DNA of 64,000 nt from the NCBI GenBank assembly GCA_034687125.1, contig JAQGBZ010000002.1, forward strand, positions 620,001-684,000, written 5' to 3'. The notes beneath the pieces were generated by a model. That model worked only from the letters and a program-made list of their open reading frames with translations, was not told the DNA's origin and searched no databases. Each line of letters begins with the position of its first letter. The stretch's first letter is position 1. Shown here piece by piece: positions 12,401 through 24,500 of the stretch. A program made the position numbers and the translations under genes. This DNA is from Neelides folsomi. Its lineage: Eukaryota; Arthropoda; Collembola; Neelipleona; Neelidae.

Positions 12401-14815
12401 ACGGACTTCCCCTTTCTTCTCATTGTTGTCATAAAGAAGTCGGAGTGATCCGCCCGTCGGCCCCCGCCCTTTTTCCTTGTTCTCTTTGTCGACTTTTAGC
12501 TGCGGCGGTGGCGGGGCCGGCATGGCTCCTTCAACCCTCGGCTTTCTCACAATCTTGCTCAAAGGAATTCGGCACACAAGGGAAGTTGGGATTTTGTCAT
12601 CTTTCGCCTTCACGTCCTCCTTTGGTTTCACAGTCGTCAAAGGAGTCTTTGGTTTGTTCTTGGTCCCTGCAGAGACACTCGGAACCACAGGCTTGTCCTT
12701 CCCCACCGGCGTCTTCGGTTTTTGGCCACTTGAGGTTCTGCTACTGGAAGAGCTGGTGGAACTGTTGCTGCTGGTCGTAGTCGAGGCACCCGAAGTCGGT
12801 TTCTTCACACCTCCGTTCCCTTTCGCCTCGTTGTGGGATTTGATGGCTGCGGCGGCCGCCACGGCCTCCTTCACCTTCTCCTTCACTGCAGCCACATTGG
12901 CCGATGAGAGTTTCTTGGGTGAAGTTAAAGGTTTCGGCGGAGCCGGTTTCTTGTTGGTTGGGGTAGAGGTCAAAGTGGGGCCTTTGGCCTTCGCCTTCAG
13001 GTCACCATTCGACACGTGCGGAATTTTGGCAGAGGCTGAAAGTGAGCTCCCGCTTTTCCGTCCACTGTCCTTCCCAGACACCCTGTTGACCGTCCCAGAG
13101 GAAGATGCCAAGGAAGTGGAGCTTCGTGATCGACTCCCAGAGGTCCCGGAAGAAGAAGAGCTTTTTGCATTGGTTGAACTCTTCTTGGTTTCTGGAGGTC
13201 CCTTGGCCGGCGGAGTTTTCTTGGCCGGATCTTCTTTGCTGGTGGTTGAACTCTTCTTTGCATTGGTGGAGGAAGAGGCCTTCGAACTCGACCCTGACTT
13301 GCTCTTCACTGGTGGCGGAGTGGACTTTGGCTTTGGCGGAGGCGGTGGGTTCATTTCTGTGTCGACCGACGGGCTTTTCTTCTCGTTCTTCTTGGTTCGG
13401 AAAATGTTCCAGATGGTTTCGCTCTTCTTCCGGTCGCTTTTGTCCACCTTCTTCGCCTTGGCACCTTTAGACGGCGAAGCTTCCTCATCCTCGGTCTTCT
13501 TCTCCGAGGACGAGGACCGTCGTTTACGCTTCCCCCCGCCCGGGGTGAGCGGAGCGGGTGAAGTGGCCGATTTGACGGAACTTGCCGGCGAGGACGGGAC
13601 CGGCGGCGGGGTGTCGAGTCGGTCTTTGGCAGCGTTGCTTTGGGGTTTGCTTGGAACGGCCACAGGGATCTTTGGCTTGGCTGGCGAAGGAAGATTTGGG
13701 GCCTCGTCGGCCTCATCGGAAGACGTCCCCGAGAGCGAGGGCCCCTTGACGCTGAGGAGCGAAAAGGGCTCGGTGAGGGGCTTCTTGGGAAGCGGCTTCT
13801 CTTTGGAAGTGATTTGGTTGGGCGGAGTTGTCGGGGGCTTTGGGTGGTCCGGCGGGGCTGGCGGCGGGGCCTCGAGGGGTCGTTGGGCGTTCATCAAGTC
13901 CCATAGTCCCCAGGAAGTCTGTGGAACGGTGGGCTCGGGCGGCGGCGAGGGCGGCGGTGAGGAAGCCGGCGGGGCCGGACCGGAGACGGACGAGGAGTCG
14001 TCGGAAGAGTCGGAGGAGTCGTAGGAGGATGAAGACTCCTCGGAGGACTCGATGGGCAGGATCGGGTTGGGCACTGTGGTCATGCCGGAAGTGTTTACGA
14101 TCGAGACGATGTCGGGTTCTTCTTTTGAGGGCCGTCGGGGCGGAGGTTTCTTGTCCTTGATCGGTGAGCCGATCTCTGTGAGCGGGGCCTTAACGTCCAT
14201 CATCTCCCTCAGCATTCCTTCCAGCTCGGCCTCGCTCTCTCGCAGGTCGGGCTTTTTGGGCGGCGGGGCTGGGGGACGCACATGGTTCGGAGGCGGCTGG
14301 GGTGGCGGAAGGAGGGGACCACTCGGGACGGGTGTCCTCTTCGGCTGCAGGGGCTGGCGATGGAGGGACGGCGGGGTGCGTGGGCGGGGCGGGATTTTTT
14401 GTTGTCCGGGTTGTCGTGGGGGCGGAGTATTTTTTGGTGGCGGGCTGGGTCTCGGGAAGTGGTGGTTTGGGGGCGGGAGTGTTGTGGGTTGCGGGGGCAG
14501 CGGTGCCCGATGGGCGCTGTGTTGGTCCACACCGATGAGCCGGTACTGGCTCTTGTCCAAAATGTGGGGCTTCACTGTTTCGAACTTGCCCAACACTTCC
14601 ACGTATTTGGTGTCCTCTCCCGAAGGTTTCACTTTGACAGGGGCATGGAACAAATCCGCAGCATTGGAACTTCGGTCCTTGTCTTCGACGGGGAGCATCT
14701 GGGCCCTCTCGGCCCGCTGCTTCTCTTTTTCTCTCTGCCTGTCCCGCTCGTGTTCGGGGGCATTCCGTCCTCTCCCGATCCGGTCGTGGTCATGACGAGC
14801 AGAGCTGTGCATCAT
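9491..14815 (-). CDS. lilli: AF4/FMR2 family protein (Lilliputian/AFF), super elongation complex scaffold
   Basis: Nuclear scaffold of the super elongation complex, bringing P-TEFb and AF9/ENL-type readers to RNA polymerase II (family knowledge). Coding exons on the minus strand: 14815-12245, 11706-11480, 11428-11159, 10800-10424 and 9615-9491, joining in phase to 1189 residues. Seen in the protein: a basic N-terminal region with the family signature DLFHAPVKV followed by QYRLIGV (about residues 40-105); proline-rich tracts; an acidic-serine transactivation patch (about 255-280); Lys/Ser/Pro low-complexity sequence; an AF9/ENL-binding-like motif LVCRIPLSKI (about 743-752); and the C-terminal homology domain (about 857-1189), with YLEEAKRLKHKAD, YTMYKDTLSLIKY and, in the last exon, GPLTLNNSLLDLVRY. 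The ATG at 14815 is the first in-frame Met, but the frame is open upstream to 14905, so a longer start is possible. It is divergent from GLYR1. Confidence 0.92.
10863..10931. repeat. Small hairpin with a mariner-like end, in an AFF intron
   Basis: AAGTATCTTTTTT near 10872 pairs with AAAAAAGATACTT near 10901-10913, and the right end continues to ACACACCCTGTA (reverse complement TACAGGGTGTGT). This resembles a Tc1/mariner terminus. The left end begins TACAG. It is probably a remnant of a very small inverted-repeat element. Confidence 0.4.
10997..11109. mobile_element. 113-bp palindromic MITE in an AFF intron
   Basis: The first 27 bases (starting CTCCTCTGGTTCATATGAAT) are the perfect reverse complement of the last 27. 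TA dinucleotides flank both ends (10995-10996 and 11110-11111), as expected for a TA target duplication. The middle also folds back imperfectly (ATCTTCCTTTCC against GGAAAAGGAAGGT), so the whole unit can form one long hairpin. It lies in the intron between AFF coding exons 3 and 4. Confidence 0.8.
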
Positions 14816-15599
14816 TCTGGCCTTCAACTGCTCGTTCCCCGCCGTCGACCTCGCGAGTAGGCATTGAGCAGGGTCCCGGGCGATCCGCCTCCCTCCGTCA
14901 CCCACACCCCCTGCACCCCCACTGACACAGGCAGGTTGAAGGGCGAGCGAGCACCCTTGAAGGACAGTCTGGCGGGCCGGAAGAACACCGACCTATGACC
15001 AAGGCGGCCTCAATGCGGACATGGGGCGACTGCCTCCCGTCCTGGCTCACACTCAAGTGGACTTCCACCTCAGGGACCTGCTCAGCCCTGCTCCCACTGC
15101 ACCCTCCAAATCACCTCGTGCGCGCCCTCTGCCCCGCTCCACCACAACCCCGGCCGCCAGGGGCCGCCCTCCAGAGTCTCGCTTCGCCCGGGCAAACAAA
15201 CACTGTGAGTGGCGCCAGAAGGGACGCAGCTTCCCTCGTCCCACAACCCGCCCTTGGTCCCTACCCTTTCCGTGGGCCGGTGGGGAGGTTGTTGTGGAAC
15301 CCCAACTGGCACTTTCTCACCGCGGCTAAAACCGGCCAATCTTCGCTTGTCTGCCACTCCAAGAGAAAAGCCTCTGTCTTTGCCAACAATCAAGGCCCTC
15401 CAGTTGTCGAAGTTCCACTTTGTTGACCTAACTTGACCCCAAGGATCCCCTTCAATAATCCGTCGACCAAGTAGGACCTTTTCCGGCGAGACGCTTTGCA
15501 TAAACTTGAAGCACAAGGAAAATATAAGAAATTCAAAAATTCAACAATTAACTAGCAGGATAATTATCAACGAGCGTTAAATTTTCGACACTTTCTGAG
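14816..15599. promoter_or_regulatory. GC-rich head-to-head promoter region between AFF and GLYR1
   Basis: This 784-bp interval separates the two divergent start codons (AFF at 14815 on minus, GLYR1 at 15600 on plus). It is far richer in G+C than the flanking introns, at least to about 15.5 kb, and carries CpG-containing words. Several open frames cross it but none has a recognised domain. It must hold both 5' UTRs and presumably both promoters. The AFF reading frame stays open to 14905, so part may be coding or 5' UTR. Confidence 0.55.
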
Positions 15600-18500
15600 A
15601 TGGCTGAGGAACTCAAGATTGGAGACCTTGTTTGGTTAGCTTTAAATATCTAATTTAATATTAGTTTTTATAAAGAATTCCCATTTTATAATTCCAACTG
15701 ACAACTCGCCAATTCATGTTGGAAACTTTCAAATGAACTTTTTCCCCAAAAAAATTTAAATTAATTTTAATATTAAATTAATTCTTTTCGATGTTTGTGA
15801 TAATTATAATTTTAATTATATTTCAATCATTATTTATTTTCCCCCATGTTGATCCAAATTTTTTAAAAAATAATCCAAAGGGGTATTTGTAAAAATCCAT
15901 CTTGAGTATAAATATTACATTATAAGATGAAAAAAATATTTTATAATTTGAAAATTCCTGTAATTTTAAATTATATTTTTTAAATGATTAATAATTTTTT
16001 TAGGGCGAAGATGAAGGGATTTTCTCCATGGCCAGGCAAAGTCTCTGAACCAAATGCTAAGATTAAGCGTCCAAAGTCCAACAAGACCCTTCATTGCATT
16101 TGGTTCTTCGGATCGAAGAACTTTGCTTGGATCGAAGAACACAATGTGAAGCCGTATTTACAATACAAAGATATTCTCTCAAAAGCCTGCAAAACTATTC
16201 AGTTCAAGGAGGCTTGTGCCGCCATTGACGATTTCATCAACAAGAGGAATCTGGGAGAGGAGGAAATCGAGGACGATTACACATTCAAAGAGGAAGAATA
16301 TGTAGAGGACATCTCAATGATCGACGCTTCACCTGCACCCTCAGAGAACAACGACATCAAGATTACAATTAAACAAGAGAAGTTAAGTCCAGTTAAGGAG
16401 AACCCAAGAAAGGTAATTTTCATTTTTATCCAAATTCCATAATCTCCATATGCGGCATGTTATAATTATTTAAAATGCTGGCAATTTAAATATTTTATAA
16501 AATAAAATGCAATATAATTAACATTATAACTAATAAATTTGAAATTTAATTTAACAAATATTAATTATAAAATTTAATTGTTCAGCCGGGTCGTAAAAAG
16601 AAGCTCAGTGTCGATGTGGAAAATGGAGAAGTTTCCAAGGGCGTGATTCCCAAAAAACGACGAACTTCTTCGGCTGCTGATAAAAAACCACCCGCTTCGT
16701 CCAAGTTTAACAACCATGCACCAAGGAAATCGGCCGTCACAAACTTTCTTGATCGACCAACGAGCGTTATTAAACCCGTAACTTCATTCTCATTTATTTC
16801 TTATTAATTAGTTAATTTTAAAAATATAGTTAAACACCTTTAAGATTATTTCCATCCTTTTAATTTCTCATTAATAATAAATAGTATTATTGTAATTTTA
16901 GGAAAATGAGCCGCTTAATGTTTCCCATGTAAGCCAGACATTAAAGGACAAGAAAATAAATCCATCAAAGCTACGATTTGGATTTTTGGGACTTGGCATC
17001 ATGGGCTCAGGAATGGTGAAAAATCTGATCAACTCTGGACACACTGTGGTGGTTTGGAATCGTTCTCCGGATAAGGTTAGAATTTTACAATTTTTATTTC
17101 TACCATTTATCAATATCATTATTATTATTATTATTTTTACTTTCATTCAATATGATATATATGAGAATTTGAAGGAAAAAAATGATGCATGAATTGATAA
17201 TGGTAGAAATCTGATTCAGAATAATTTGCTTTCTTTGTACAAGCTTACGTTGTCAATTTTTTAGTTCTGTCATTCTGGTCATTGTAGTTTAAAGTAGTTT
17301 TGTAGTAATATTAAAGTCCATTTATAATTAATTAGATTCACATTTGGATTTTTTAAAATTTGCTTGGATTATTAAAAACTGCCTTCATATCATTGCATCG
17401 GTGACGGTCATGCCAATAATAATATTATGAATTTAGAGAACAAATCACATAATTTTTATTTGACTAGTCAACATATATTTTTTCTTAATATAATACTTTG
17501 CACATTTAAAGACTACTTGAATATTCTCTAAAATTCGTCTACACAAAAGAATCTACTTACTTACGATTAGTTAGGTCAACTACACAATTATTTATTATTT
17601 CTCAAAATACATTTATTAGGTTCTTACAATTAATAAATATTTTACACAATTTTACGATTATGATGCGAATACGATCATTTAAGAGAAAATCTTTAGATGG
17701 ATTACAATTAGTGGAATTTTTTATTAGGTAATATTATATCATTACATATTTCATTAATAATTTCTATTCGTATATTTTTATTTACAAGTATGATTACCTC
17801 CTTGATTGATATTAAGAACATTTGAATATCTGAATGAACTTCTTGTTAAAATTTAGAATGGAAGAAATTAAATTCCATTTTAATAAATTTGATAAATCTC
17901 TAAATCCGGAAGCTGAATTCCTTCTAGTAATATATCTGATACTAATTCCTTCAATCTAATCAACACGTAAATTCAAATTTACAATTAGTCTAAAATAAAG
18001 AAACATGGATTTTAAATATAAGGGGTTAAACGGAATACAAAAAATAAGTTTTCTCTCAACATCTTTTACCGCAAAAGATGAAATTAAATATCTAGAACGA
18101 TTCAACGACTGAAGTCAAAACTTATATTAGGATGTAAAAAGATAATTAATACTAAATGTAAGGATGAGAAAATGAGAATGCGTGAAAGTCTTATTTATAA
18201 TACCTAATTACTATCCATTCCACTCAATTGAACTGAAACTCGACTAAACATTTTGGGGAAAAATAAACGGTCGAGGAGTGGAGTTTGAGATTTAAAGAAC
18301 TTATTTGCCCTGAATTGAAATTGACTTTTTTTTACTTCGTTGGAAATTGTTGTAATTGAATGTAAGGTTGAAAAGTAAAAATATAAGAAATTATAAATAT
18401 GGCTCATTGAAAAGAACAAACATTCACTAATTCACTTTGTTCCTATTTTCAACAAATTGGTTTAATGAAGATTTGTCATTAAATAGAAATATCCTAAAAG

Positions 18501-21500
18501 GGATTAAATATTTAAGAATAAAATGAGCGGGAATTGATAAGCAGCGTTTTGTATCGCTGGCACTTTCTTTGGCAGATCTTTCATTTTTTAAGCCAAATGT
18601 TGTCATTGAGTTATTTGTCAGCTCTTAAATTTTATTTTTTATTTAATTCGGTTGCGACCACCAATTTTACCAATTATTTCACAACGGTTGCACGCTGACT
18701 CAAAATTCATTTCCATTATTGATTTAAGTAGTTTGAAAATGAATTTTTGAAAATAAACCAACTGACTCAATTATGATAAAAGTTCTCTTTACAATATTTT
18801 ATCTTTCCATCCTTATCATTCAAATCTTTTCTTTTGCCTTAATTTTAAATAAGAATTTAATATGAGAATAATACATATTCCTTCGAGTAATTCTTCTAAA
18901 GTAAATCTCTTTTAATGATGAGATGCTTACAATAATAATTCGATAAATATGATTTACATAATAATGCTAACTGACTTAAAAGTTAATTTCTTATTACGAG
19001 TTTAATAGAAGTTCTATTCTCGTAGTTAATAATAAGTAATTAAGTATCTTTTATACGCATCGAATAACTATCACAATTTCGATCTTTACAGATTTATAAT
19101 GATGTTGGTTCATTTACAATTATTTTTTAATACGATCTATATTATAGTACCTTTTTTTAAACATGAAAACTTTCCTTTTATTCTTTCAATGGGATCTTTA
19201 AAGCCCCTAACTTGGTGGCTTTTTATTATAATATTTATATAGTAGTGATGCAATCGTGCTCATTTGTGTTCATTCCCTCGCTTAATCTTCATTAATTTCA
19301 TATAATTCTTTTTTTATATTGTTCACAATTTCTCTAAATACTACTTTTTTAAAACTTTTCCGCGAATATATATAGAATATCTCAAAAGTTATTGTTTTTA
19401 CAAATTGAATTTAAATCCCTCGATATTAATTCTAAACTATGAATATCATTGCTTTTTTAAAGCTTTAATCTTTTTTTAATGATTCGTGATGTAGTTTGGA
19501 AAATTGTTCAATCTCCTCTTTTAAAGCACTATTCTGCACCTTTACTGAAATAATCTTTACAAATTGAAATGAACTAAGTTTAAAATAAATCTAAAGAAAA
19601 AATCTCAGTCAAAATATTTTGTTGTATTTTTCCAACTAAAATGAAAGGATGAGGATCTAAAATGGATTTTTTTAAAATTCTATCTTTATTGACTCATATA
19701 TGCATTATTATTAATATAATGCAATCATTTGGATGGATGCTGGAAGTATTAACAGGAATTAAATAATAATAATCAAAATGTAATAATGGGGTTCTCGATT
19801 GGATGTAATTTTTACATTCGTGATTCCCCGCGTAATATTACCTCAGCAATTCATGATACAATGAGGATTTGAGTTGGAGGTCCCACTAGCAGAGTCCAAC
19901 ATGATAATTGTTTCAACTTGAGTTGAAGAACAGGCCATTTCTTCATCTTCTTCAATTTCTACGCGATGAGATGAACCAGGAGTCTTCTTTGGAGTGTAGT
20001 AGAAGTCTTTGTCTCGTTGAGCTTCAATTTCATCTTCATTATCCTCTTCAGCTGACTCAAAGGCTTCTTCCTCCTCTTCGTCCTCAGGAAGCGGCGGAGG
20101 GAGGAAGGATGGAAGCAAATGGATTGGGAAGGAGGATTGATGAAGAAAACTATCCATAAACTCAGGTGGAATCAAAAGTGAGACATTTTCCAATTTCTCA
20201 AGTGAAGAATCATTGAGAGCAAGCGGATCATGGGAATGATCTGATTCCCCAAATTCATCAAGATAAATTGAGTCACTTCGACCGCAAACTCCCATACCAC
20301 GACATGTATCAAAGTTGAGTGTCCTTGGAAGATTTTCAAGGATTTTATTCAACGTTGCCGCTTGCCACTTGTAAGTTTCTCTGAGTCGAAGTAGCTGATG
20401 ATTACTAAATTTCGACACACGATTCCGTTGGAATAAATAATTTTCCCTCACACGACAAAGTTGATTCGTAGAATAACTCGACACCCGTCGAATCTACACA
20501 AAAAATATAAAGTTTGAGATTTCTTGGAGAATTACAAACAGAGATTTAAATGTTTCATTGCAAGCCAGATGAAAATCCTTTGGCTCAATTTCAAAAATTT
20601 TGTCAAACTCTAAATAAACTCAAAGGAGGGAATTCTGTAAAGTTCATTTACTTAACAAAGGGTTTAAAATTGAACGTAGTTGTGGAATGGATTGAGTATT
20701 TAAAAAATTTAAATTTTACCTGATCATGATATTGATCCCGAAGGGTGTGTAGCTGCTGAGTCCCATATTCACGAATATCTGAGAGATTTTTGGTCTGAAA
20801 GGAGTAACTTTCACGAATCCGTTCCACTTGATAATAGCAGTTATCTTTGATTCGTTTCGCCTATAATAGATATAAAATAAATTAATTGAATGATTCTAAA
20901 TCCCAATGGAATTGAGCGGAGTTTTACTTTTTAAATTAATTTATACCTGAGAGTTATAATTATCACGCAACCAATCGAGTTGTGTGCTCTTGTGCTGTTC
21001 AAAGCTTTCGAAAAATGTTCGAAGACGACGAGCCTTGTACGCTGGTCGAATCCAACCAACTCCAAGTCTAAAAAATTAATCAATTTCAATTTATCAACTG
21101 AACAATTAAAAATATTAATTGTTATTAAATAATTAAAATATAATAATACGTACCTATTTAGGATGGCTCTGATGAATTGTACGAATAAGACTAAGGAGAG
21201 GAAACTAAAACTGGTTGCCCAACCTACAAAGATGCTCATTAGACGAATGTCTCTAAAAATCGAAGTGTCAATTCCCAAATGAACATAATGAGTGACATTG
21301 AGGTTCTCATAGGCAGCTGTACAGAAATAGACTCCAAAATCTTTCCTGGTCACTTTATCAATGAAAAGCCGACCATCATCTTTAACTTCATAATTGGCCA
21401 ATTCTTCATCTTCATCTCGAACTTGAGTTAGTTGACGCTTCCTCGGAGTGAGCCAATATATTTTAGGGAATGGATGACCAGCTGGGTGGCAATCAAGTAA

Positions 21501-24500
21501 TTTTCCTGATCCCACCTTTGCAAAATAATTCCTTGGACTTTTCCCGACAAGGTTCTTCACTGTGCAATTGAGCTCTTTGACGGTTTGAAGAATTGGAAGA
21601 CGTCTTGAGGATCCTTTGGAACACAAAGTGTCTCGCTTGAACTCCAATGGAATGGAAGAGAGCCAATGAGGAATCCAAGCGTCTCCACATGAACATTCCC
21701 ATTTATTCCCATGAGCCCCTAAGGAAGTGAGGGTTGGGAGATGAGCGAGGGGTTCTGGGAGGATTCTCATCCCATTGTAGGAAATATCCAAGTCTTTGAT
21801 TGAAGTATGAGCCAAAGAATCCAAAAGGAGATCCATTTCCAATGCTGACCTTCCTGAAGTATCTCGATTAGTAAAGAGACTTGGAGCCCATGTGTGAGTC
21901 ATAGACACAAACGAGAGCTTTGAATTTGAAATGAAATATGGTTCAAAAAATTGAATCACTTCGTTGTGCGAGAGGTCCAGGGAGACGAGTAATGGGAGAT
22001 GGGTAAAAACATCCGAGTCAACATAATTCACACGATTATGAGACACATTGAGATGAGTGAGGGAAAAAAGCCCAAAGAAGATTCCTTCTTGAAGATGGGT
22101 CAATGAATTGAAAGAAAGATCCAACTGGAGTAAGTTCCAAAGATTCCCAGCCGTCCTATATGGAAATTCTTGGAGGTCATTGTGAGCCAATGACAAATTT
22201 TGAAGTTTGAAGAGTGAAGCAAATGAGGCAGCTGAAATTCCTGGCACTTGACATCGCTCAATTTCCACTGAAAGAAGTGGCGGGAGGGCGGAGAGGAAAA
22301 AGGCGGCCAAATGTGGAGAGCTATCACAAATTACGAGACTCTCAAGACGACGAAGCGACAATAATCGCCCTCCACCAACTGGCCCATATTTCCCACCCAT
22401 AGGAATGGCTCCGACTGGAGAAGACCCAGAGATCCATAAACTTTCTAAAACTTCTCGTCCCTCGGCTATTACCCGAGAACCTCCAAGTGACATTGGGTCA
22501 AAGCGAGAATTGTGAATAGTGAGGGAACGAGTTGAGAAGGAGAGAAGAGTCGAAGCATCGATCTCTTCCTCCTCCCATCCTTCGATGATGAGCGATGTGA
22601 GAGTTTCGTTGATTGGAATCTCGTCCTCGTCAAACTTCCGTACAATTGTTGTTTCCGATGCATTTTGATTGATGAGGGTCAAAGCTTCATAGCTTGTTTC
22701 ACTCGAATTGGAACATGAGATGGTTAGGGCGAGAGTGGTGAGGTCGAAATTGCATCGACATGGACACTCCCATGCTCCACATGACACTTGGATGAGAAGG
22801 AGGACCCCAAGGACCCGTTCGATTCCCTTCACTTCCATATCCCCAATTCATCCATTAAAGGTCAAATCTCTTCCATGATCTTTTTCACATCTCTCCCCGA
22901 ATTGACCTAGAAATATTAAAAAAAATAAAGTTTTTCAAATTATGTTTAGATTATGGGTGTAATTGTAATATATTGGTTGATATATGTCCATGGAATTGGG
23001 ATTGGGATTCTCAGAAGGTTTTTAAGTTTTTACAAAAGGCTTTTGACTATGTGAGTCTTATATTAATAATAGTTGGGGTATATTAAAGAACCGATGGAGT
23101 CGAGAACTGGTTGTTAAACCTGAGGAAGGAAGGATCGATAGGGAAATCCTACAATTCCCCCGCCGTTCCTGTCGCAATCTCGGTTTTTTTTATTTCAGTA
23201 GAATGGCGATGTGTTTGCAGCCCCTACCTTGCACCAAAACAATTCCCAGAGATCAAGAAATGCACGATATATTTTTGAGCTTGGTTTAACATATAAGCCT
23301 TTTTAGTTTCACTTTCAATTCCTCTTCATTTCTTAATAATGAGACCTTGAGGCTTCATAGGGAAATGAATATAAGAATTTAGTAGAAGCGAGGATTGGCA
23401 TTAATCCTTTTACTGGATTAAACCAGGTGTTACTTGGATGGGGAGAGTCAACATTAAAAATCGATTTAGAATTAAATCAACTACAACTTGGTTTTTTATA
23501 TCTATATAATTCTTCAACCTTTAACATTCCTTGTCTTCTATTGGAAAGTGTAAAGAATTGGTTTAAGGAAAAAACGGTTCCTTTCACACCTTAATACAAT
23601 TTCTCTACATTTAGATAACCTACTGATGGTTAAAACTGAATGAGGCCAAGGGTCCTAATATGGAAATTCAAAGTTCATATATATATAAAATTGAATATAT
23701 TTCTAATACTTATTAATAATCTTTACCTTTATACAAGTTTTGTATATTAATTAATGTATATACATCTTGTTTCCCATTTTCTCTTTTCCAAATGGAATTT
23801 TTATGAATTTAAGAATGGAGGTTTGGGGTCCAAAAAAAGTATGTTGAAGGAGGCGGCAGAATGAGGGTGTGGTTTTAATTCTATATTCAATATCCTAACC
23901 GTTTGTGTTGGTCGGGACGGGAGGGAGAGTTTGTTTGACACACGACAGGGTTAATTGACTTACGAAGGTAGTTAAATTGTGTTGTGTGAGAGCGAACGAT
24001 GAATTGTCTTGCAAGGCCAAAGGAGGGGAGACGATTGGGAGGGCGGTGGACTTGGCGGAGAGATGGCATTATATGAACCTGCGCATAATATGCCAGGGAG
24101 ACCCAAACCCATTTCATACCATACACATCCCTTCAATTCATATTAAATGGACAATACTTATAATACACCAAATATACATCCGTATATATGTATATACGTA
24201 TACTTACATATAACATACATCATACGTATGTCGAACATATGCATATATATGGGATATTTATTCTGGATCATGTTATCCCCATAGTGGGGAAGGTTTTTGG
24301 TCCAGGTGTGTTGGAGGAGATCCAACTCACCTTCTTCAGCTACTCGTATATCTTGGATCTTCAGTCATTTACACAAGAATTTGTAAATGAGAGATCCCAA
24401 GGAGGAAAATCGATCCAGAAATGCGCAATGGGATGGGACCTATGGCCTCCTTAAAATAATGAAATACTATGATTGTTAGTTTATATACTTAATATTCATA

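Noticed and set aside
12477-14024. 515-codon open frame on the plus strand opposite AFF
   Set aside because: It is the antisense shadow of the repetitive, GC-rich AFF coding exon; its composition (Gly/Leu/Phe/Ser-rich) mirrors Pro/Lys/Ser codons on the other strand.
14995-15516. Several overlapping open frames in the AFF-GLYR1 interval
   Set aside because: Open on both strands because of high GC content; none has a domain, and the interval is explained as promoter plus 5' UTRs.
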